From Ilyonectria destructans (taxonomy: Eukaryota > Ascomycota > Sordariomycetes > Hypocreales > Nectriaceae): a stretch of DNA of 64,000 bases. This document shows, piece after piece, positions 58,675 to 64,000 of this stretch (the first letter of the stretch is position 1; every line of letters starts with the position of its first letter). The position numbers and the translations under genes are program-made. The stretch spans positions 2,046,001 through 2,110,000 of the forward strand of contig JAHEWK010000011.1 in the NCBI GenBank assembly GCA_020740775.1, given 5' to 3'. The notes under the pieces are model-generated. The model was not told the DNA's origin, searched no databases, and was given only the letters and a program-made list of their open reading frames with translations.

Positions 58675-59421
58675 CTAGCCTTCCTCCGCCATCTCCTCGT
58701 CTACATCTTCTCCAAACATGTCCTCAACAGTGCCGCCTTCCACGCCATCCCCGCCGACATCCTCGGGGTTGGGGCCTTCGATTCCCTCCATGGCATCGCC
58801 TCCCTCCTCCTCTTCGTCCTCTTCATCCCAGACATCCTTCAAGCCCCAGCTGGTCCCACTAAGAACGAAGCGCTCGCTCGGTAGCCGTACACCCCATTCA
58901 TTGGGTACGATCCTGGGTAGGGCGACTTTGTTCCGCTCGCGAGCCAGCTCCTGCATGTAATCTTTGCTGATGCCGCCGCCGGCGCTTCCTCCCCGAAATT
59001 GGTAGCTAAGTCGCGCTGCTATGGCCAACTTGACTGCGTTGGCAGATACAACGGCATCGCCTGGGGCGGGTGCGGTTGCACCTGAAGACGCGGAGGGCTT
59101 TGCGCCAGCTTGTGTAATGTATGGGTCACCCGAGAGGTGAAGCGCGTCGCTTAGCACGGACGAGGTGTGTCGGTACGCAAAGTCGAGAAGCAGCAAGGGG
59201 ACGCGCTGCTCATACGCCGTGACGCCCTGGGATGTTAACAGGAGCTCGACGAGTCGGGCATCGCGTGGTCGCGGGGCTGTTGTGGAGGGCGTTGCGGGAG
59301 GGCCGTTTTGCGAGGCGGCAGTGGGCTGACTTGCTGCTGAAGTCTGAGTGTTGGGGATAGTTTGGGACGTGCCTGCCGATGAGGCTGGGATGCCATTCGT
59401 CTGAGGCTGGCTAGACGCCAT
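58675..59421 (-). CDS. taf9: TFIID/SAGA subunit TAF9
   Basis: This is a single exon of 248 residues. A Ser/Gln/Thr/Pro-rich start (residues 1-50) is followed by the histone fold: [45 protein letters not shown], an Ala/Pro/Gly-rich insert common in fungal TAF9, then [17 protein letters not shown]. After it come [17 protein letters not shown] and [18 protein letters not shown], both typical of TAF9. The tail is strongly acidic ([11 protein letters not shown]). TAF9 pairs with TAF6 in TFIID and SAGA. Start 59421 is the first ATG. The gene lies 611 bp from the divergent HIS4-type gene. Confidence 0.93.
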   Translation of the reverse strand: MASSQPQTNGIPASSAGTSQTIPNTQTSAASQPTAASQNGPPATPSTTAPRPRDARLVELLLTSQGVTAYEQRVPLLLLDFAYRHTSSVLSDALHLSGDPYITQAGAKPSASSGATAPAPGDAVVSANAVKLAIAARLSYQFRGGSAGGGISKDYMQELARERNKVALPRIVPNEWGVRLPSERFVLSGTSWGLKDVWDEEDEEEEGGDAMEGIEGPNPEDVGGDGVEGGTVEDMFGEDVDEEMAEEG

Positions 59422-60032
59422 ATTCAATGGCGCTGCAATGCAGCAGAGGAGTTGGCGAGGCGCGAGCTTGGGAGAGTGCGAAGGTGATGAATCTTAGGTG
59501 TGCGCCTTGCCGGAGTTCGTGATCGCTGATGAGTTGTTGAAATCGTTGACGATGCAAGTGGGTCAAATGCGCCAAGGATCTCTAGAGTATGGTCGCTCTT
59601 TGAAAAAATAACAGTGAGGTAGTGGCTATTGAGGTTGAGAGCTTGATGCTTTGAATTCAGCCTCATGCGCAGGCTGGTAGCTTGACGAGGCCGCGGTCGG
59701 GCAAACGTCGGATTATTGATAATCCGAAAGTTCTGTGAAAGTGCGCACAGACCACACCTTAAATGACTTGCCCAGTCGCAGATGCTGGATTGGCAGAATT
59801 CGGAACGGCAAAATAGCAGGAAGGAAGGAGGGACTCGGCCTTTCCTTGGATGGAGGGGTGACTCGGCGAGGGGCAAAATGGAAGTGCCCCACCACGCCGC
59901 CGATGCAGGACTCAGCATTACCACCAACTTTTTTGCGATCACTTGGCTTTGAGTCATTGAATCTCCTCGATTGAACCAATTTTGGGCGACTCACGACGTC
60001 AATCCCATTGTATCTGTTCAAGGCCTTTCAGC
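59422..60032. promoter_or_regulatory. Divergent promoter, TAF9 / HIS4-type gene
   Basis: 611 bp between opposite start codons. It contains a perfect TGAGTCA (separate entry), two half-matching TGACTC/GACTCA elements (59859-59864 and 59988-59993) and a CCAAT near 59976. The Gcn4/CPC1-type sites fit cross-pathway control of the histidine gene. Confidence 0.6.
59950..59956 (+). promoter_or_regulatory. Gcn4/CPC1 site TGAGTCA
   Basis: A perfect palindromic TGAGTCA lies 77 bp upstream of the start codon of a histidine-biosynthesis gene. General amino-acid control acts through this motif in fungi. The match and its position are seen; binding is inferred. Confidence 0.65.
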
Positions 60033-62655
60033 ATGGAGACGACCCTCCCCCTCCCGTTCTTGGTCAGCGTTGTCGGCCAGGAGGGGCAACCTGCCGCCAG
60101 CGATGGACTCACGCCCCAAGAAGTCTCCCTGCTCGGCGCTGCCTTCGTTGAGACGGCTTCTAAGGATTGGTCCCGTTTTGGCGCTAGCAACAATGTTCAT
60201 ATGGACGTAACGGGTGTGACTTCGCCCGACGATGTCGCCGCCCTCCTCGACGGCGGAGTTCGAAAAGCGTTCGTGGCTGCTGAGAACCTCTCCGACTACA
60301 CCGAGTTTGGGTCACGCATTATTCCCACTGTGTCGACCCTGGATCTCTCTGCCGCGTCAGAAAACGGACTCTTGATCAAGGACTTTGACTCGTCAGCTAG
60401 CGGTGTCAACAAATTCATCGAGGAGGCTCAGGCCAAGAAGATCAAGAACCTCTACCTCAAGCCCACACCCGGCACCTCTCTCCAGGCCTTCATCGAAGTT
60501 GCTTCCAAGGCTAGAGCTATCCCAATTCTGCCCTCCGCGGGCCTGACGACCAACAAGGATGACACCCAGAAACTGCTTCTTTCCAAGGTCATTGCTTCCT
60601 ACTGGAAATCTGACCGAGCGGACGGTCTTATCCCCACCGTGGTTACCGACGACTCCGGAATTGCGCTGGGTCTTGCTTACACAAGCGAGGAGAGCATCTT
60701 GGAAGCCTTGAGGACACAGACCGGCGTGTACCAGAGCCGGAAACGAGGTCTCTGGGTGAAGGGTCTTACCTCTGGGGATACCCAGGAGTTGTTGAAGATT
60801 GGCCTCGACTGCGACAACGACACTCTAAAATTTGTGGTTATCCAGAAGGGTCGCTTCTGTCACCTGGAGCAGTTCGGATGCTTTGGAGAACTCACTGGAA
60901 TTGCAGCACTTGAGCAAACCCTGAAGTCGAGAAAGGAATCCGCTCCTGCTGGTTCGTACACTGCGAGACTGTTCTCTGATGAGAAGCTTCTCCGAGCGAA
61001 GATCATGGAGGAGGCCGAGGAGCTTTGTGACGGAAAGACTAAGGAGAACATTGCTTTCGAAGCAGCGGACCTGATTTACTTTGCCTTGACAAAGGCTGTT
61101 GGCGCTGGCGTCAGCCTGGCTGATATCGAGGCCAACCTCGATGCCAAGAGTCTCAAGGTTAAGAGGAGAGCGGGCAATGCAAAGGGCAAGTGGGCTGAAA
61201 AGGAGGGTATTAAGACTACCGAGACAGTGCCCGCGAAGCCCGCCCCTGTAGAGAAGCCGGCCGAGGGTCGCATTACCATGGAGAGAATCGACGCGACCAA
61301 GACTTCCGAGGCCGAGCTCCAGGAGAAGTTGAAGCGACCCTCGCAGAAGTCGCCTGACACTATCCTGAAGATCATCAAGCCGATCATTGAAGAGGTTCGA
61401 ACTGGTGGCGACAAGGCTGTCCTGTCTTACACTCACAAGTTCGAGAAGGCAACTTCTCTGACTTCTCCTGTGCTCAAGGCTCCATTCCCCCAGGAGTTGA
61501 TGAACCTGGATCAGGAGACTATTGAGGCTATCGATATTTCCTTTGAGAATATTCGCAAGTTCCACGCTGCTCAGAATGAGGAGAAGACCCTACAGGTCGA
61601 GACTATGCCTGGCGTTATATGCAGCCGCTTCTCGAGGCCTATCGAGAGAGTCGGCCTGTACATCCCTGGTGGAACGGCTGTTCTGCCTAGTACAGCTCTG
61701 ATGTTGGGTGTACCCGCTATGGTGGCTGGCTGTAAGAAGATTATCTTGGCCTCGCCTCCACGAGCTGACGGTAGAATCACACCCGAGATCGTCTATGTTG
61801 CCCACAAGGTCGGCGCTGAGAGCATTGTTCTTGCAGGAGGCGCCCAAGCCGTTGCTGCCATGGCTTATGGCACCGAAAGCATCACCAAGGTTGACAAGAT
61901 TCTGGGCCCTGGCAATCAGTTCGTCACGGCAGCCAAGATGCACGTCAGCAATGACACCAATGCTGGTGTTGGCATTGATATGCCTGCCGGCCCATCGGAA
62001 GTCCTTGTGATTGCCGACAAGGACGCCAACCCTGCCTTTGTTGCTTCGGATTTGCTCTCCCAGGCTGAGCACGGTGTCGATAGTCAGGTTATCCTCCTTG
62101 CTATCGACCTCAATGAGGAACAGCTCCAAGCTATCGAAGATGAAGTTCACAAGCAGGCTATGGCCTTGCCTCGTGTCAATATCGTTCGCGGTGCTATCGC
62201 CCACTCTGTTACTGTCTTGGTCAAGGACAGGGATGAGGCGATGCGCATCAGCAACGACTATGCCCCCGAGCACCTTATTCTGCAGATCAAGGATGCTGAG
62301 AAGGTAGTGGACCAGGTGATGAATGCCGGCAGTGTCTTTGTTGGCCAGTGGACCCCTGAGAGTGTCGGAGACTACTCTGCTGGTGTCAACCACTCACTAC
62401 GTAAGCTCTCCCACACCCCGGACAATCTCTCTGTAACATAGCTAACTCACCGTTTTTGTAGCTACCTATGGCTTTGCCAAGCAGTACTCTGGTGTTAACC
62501 TGGGATCTTTCCAGAAGCACATCACTAGCTCTAACCTGACAGCCGAGGGCTTGAGGAATGTCGGTAGCGCTGTCATGCAACTAGCCAAGGTTGAGGAGCT
62601 CGAGGCCCACAGGAGGGCGGTGGAGATCCGAATCAACTACCTGAACGGACAGTAG
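60033..62655 (+). CDS. his4: Trifunctional histidine biosynthesis enzyme (HisI-HisE-HisD)
   Basis: Exons 60033-62400 and 62462-62655 give 853 residues. The first 210 or so residues form the N-terminal part found in fungal HIS4 proteins. Phosphoribosyl-AMP cyclohydrolase follows at about 225-305 (SRKRGLWVKGLTSG, LDCDNDTLKF, GRFCH), phosphoribosyl-ATP pyrophosphatase at about 315-395 (KIMEEAEELCDG, FEAADLIYFAL) and histidinol dehydrogenase from about 425 to the end (YIPGGTAVLPSTALM, GPGNQFVTAAK, DMPAGPSEVLVIAD, SQAEHGVDSQV with the zinc-binding Gln/His, and SLPTYGFAKQYSGV across the intron). It catalyses steps 2, 3, 9 and 10 of histidine synthesis. The equivalent of Neurospora his-3. The intron of 61 nt near the 3' end is conserved in position with the SLPTYG motif. 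An in-frame ATG 17 codons upstream is less likely to be used. Confidence 0.95.
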
Positions 62656-63192
62656 AGAGGATAACGGGGACAACGGCGTAGAAAATTCGAATTGTATTTT
62701 GGACAGTTTTGCAGATCTTTGGAATAGACAGAGCAATAAAGTATTCAGTGCAGAGTCTGAATCATGAATTCCTCGTGGGTTTCAGGTTGTTACAGATAGG
62801 ACACGCAGACAACAACGATGCTTGAAATGAGAGGTTGCCAGAATAACTGCTTTGGATACTCTGTTGAAGAAAGCCCTCAAAGTCTGATATTTAAAGCCTG
62901 ATGCTAGATGTCAATGCTTTTTCTGTCTGTATCTGTGCAGCATACCATGATCGTTACAAATGCAATGGTAATCCCAACGCCACGCTATGTGTATACCCCT
63001 GATATCATAAACACACCTCCCCTTGCTCGTCCTTCGACTTCCAACCCAACTACCCGTCTTGATGTGAGTTGTTGAATCTCAATTGGTCATCGGACATCCA
63101 AACCGTTGAAACCCTTCCGAAACGCCTCTATGGTACGATGGGGGCGGCATAAGTAGCCTCATATGTGGTCCTCTACACATCCAGACTTAGCT
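62656..63192. other. Convergent 3' region, HIS4-type / lipin
   Basis: Noncoding. It contains the polyadenylation signal of the histidine gene (AATAAA, 62735-62740) and the 3' UTR of the lipin gene. Confidence 0.5.
62735..62740 (+). terminator. AATAAA polyadenylation signal (HIS4-type gene)
   Basis: Perfect hexamer 80 bp after the stop codon, in a T/A-rich context, on the coding strand. Confidence 0.6.
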
Positions 63193-64000
63193 TTATGATT
63201 GACGTTCCTTTTCCACAGAGAGACGACTAACCCCCGTTATGCGCTCAGCGGAGAAATCTTCAACAATCGATTTGCGTCTTGTGGAGGCTCCATCGGGCCG
63301 AGTGCTGTCCTCAAGCTCGGGGACAGGTTCCTCATTTTCGCCATCGTCGCTCGCTTCCTGGTGTTGCTGTGCATCCGCTTCTTCGAGGTCTTGTTTCATT
63401 GATGCGATCATTCGCTCCTCATCGGCGCTGCCGCTCAGCACACTCTCCGCCTCGACGAACTCGTCTATAGATGCGCGAGACATGTAGCTGTCGGCTAGGG
63501 CATCGTCTACCTCATCATCCTGTTCCTCCTCTTCATCATCGTACACACTGGCCGGGCCGTCTTCAACATCATCGTCCTCGTCCTCGCCTTCATCCTCACC
63601 GTCATCCTCGTCACTCTCACTTGCGGAGAAGTCGGCCATGGCGAGAGGGTCGTCTCTCCAGTACTTGAAGTCGGTATACTCCTCACCACCACCCTTAACC
63701 AACATGCTGACTGGAGGAAAATAATGATCCACAACCTCGTTAATGTTGACGTAGCTCATCTTGAGCTTGTTAAGACTCAGGAGGTCCAGGGATACTTCAG
63801 AATTGGTGTTGATGGTGAAGATGCGATTTCTGGGCACGTCCACAGTTCGGTACGAGATCTGGTCTGTAAATCGGTTGCCAAACCCAGCATAGAAGCAGGT
63901 CCGATCCGGCCCATACAGGTTGCGGATGTCTCGAAGAGTAGCCATCTTGAAGACCTGTGGCTTGCGCAGGTAGACCTCACGTCTCAAAGCCGCCATGGTT
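63193..64000 (-). CDS. Lipin/Pah1-type phosphatidate phosphatase, C-terminal part (partial)
   Basis: Only the last 268 or so residues are in the window; the gene runs off the right edge. The sequence begins in the C-terminal catalytic (LNS2) region with REVYLRKPQVFKMATLRDI, then FYAGFGNRFTDQISYRTVDVP, RIFTINTNSEV and DHYFPPVS. These are typical of lipins, which make diacylglycerol from phosphatidate at the nuclear/ER membrane. The DxDxT catalytic motif would lie upstream, outside the window. After the domain comes a long acidic tail (EDEGEDEDDDVED, EEEEQDDEVDD) ending in basic-Ser segments with RRKS, which could be regulated by phosphorylation as in yeast Pah1. The Met at 63996 is internal, not a start. 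Confidence 0.9.
   Translation of the reverse strand, partial: TMAALRREVYLRKPQVFKMATLRDIRNLYGPDRTCFYAGFGNRFTDQISYRTVDVPRNRIFTINTNSEVSLDLLSLNKLKMSYVNINEVVDHYFPPVSMLVKGGGEEYTDFKYWRDDPLAMADFSASESDEDDGEDEGEDEDDDVEDGPASVYDDEEEEQDDEVDDALADSYMSRASIDEFVEAESVLSGSADEERMIASMKQDLEEADAQQHQEASDDGENEEPVPELEDSTRPDGASTRRKSIVEDFSAERITGVSRLSVEKERQS

Noticed and set aside
61590..62393. 267-codon minus-strand frame opposite histidinol dehydrogenase
   Set aside because: Shadow of the conserved HisD domain.

Overview
The window is nuclear DNA of a filamentous ascomycete, most likely a Sordariomycete and probably Hypocreales. The evidence is the many genes split by short introns (44-177 nt) with GT(A/G)(A/T)GT donors and CTAAC/CTGAC-like branch points, fungal-specific families (Ppz phosphatase, hybrid histidine kinase, trifunctional HIS4-type enzyme, MEU6-like PH protein), C-rich third codon positions and long intergenic spaces. 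Exon junctions were placed by hand from splice signals, reading-frame continuity and family conservation. For each spliced gene the listed exons add up to a whole number of codons.

Layout. 2.8-4.5 kb: Ppz-type phosphatase with a very long leader. 5.3-7.7 kb: a Gly/Arg-rich protein with a mitochondrial-type N terminus (+), convergent with mitochondrial ribosome recycling factor (-). 7.7-9.8 kb: an AT-rich island with two copies of a 14-bp minisatellite module. 9.8-11.5 kb: succinate-semialdehyde dehydrogenase (-). 11.5-15 kb: AT-rich spacer with two tRNA genes. 15-16.1 kb: a four-TM membrane protein (-). 21.7-26.2 kb: a 1,481-residue hybrid histidine kinase (+). 27.7-29.4 kb: a PH-domain protein with a long Pro/Glu/Lys tail (-). 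29.5-41.7 kb: gene-poor DNA containing a decayed gene at 38.0-39.6 kb. 41.7-44.2 kb: an unrecognised 747-residue protein (+).

The last 20 kb is compact housekeeping DNA: bL36m (+), LYRM2-like protein (-), Naa40 acetyltransferase (+), PLAC8 protein (+), IMP dehydrogenase (-), raffinose-synthase-like GH36 enzyme (-), mitochondrial processing peptidase beta (+), TAF9 (-), HIS4-type enzyme (+) and the C-terminal part of a lipin/Pah1 phosphatase (-, running off the right edge).

These genes do not form a pathway cluster. Several serve mitochondria (RRF, bL36m, LYR protein, MPP beta, SSADH, possibly the Gly/Arg-rich protein). Several pairs share short divergent promoters: LYRM2/NAA40, GH36/MPP beta and TAF9/HIS4. 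The last of these contains a perfect Gcn4/CPC1 site. I found no CRISPR array, no intact transposon and no secondary-metabolite cluster. The parts least explained by known families are the decayed gene at 38-39.6 kb, the minisatellite modules at 8.2/8.9 kb, the odd tRNA at 12.3 kb and the 747-residue protein.
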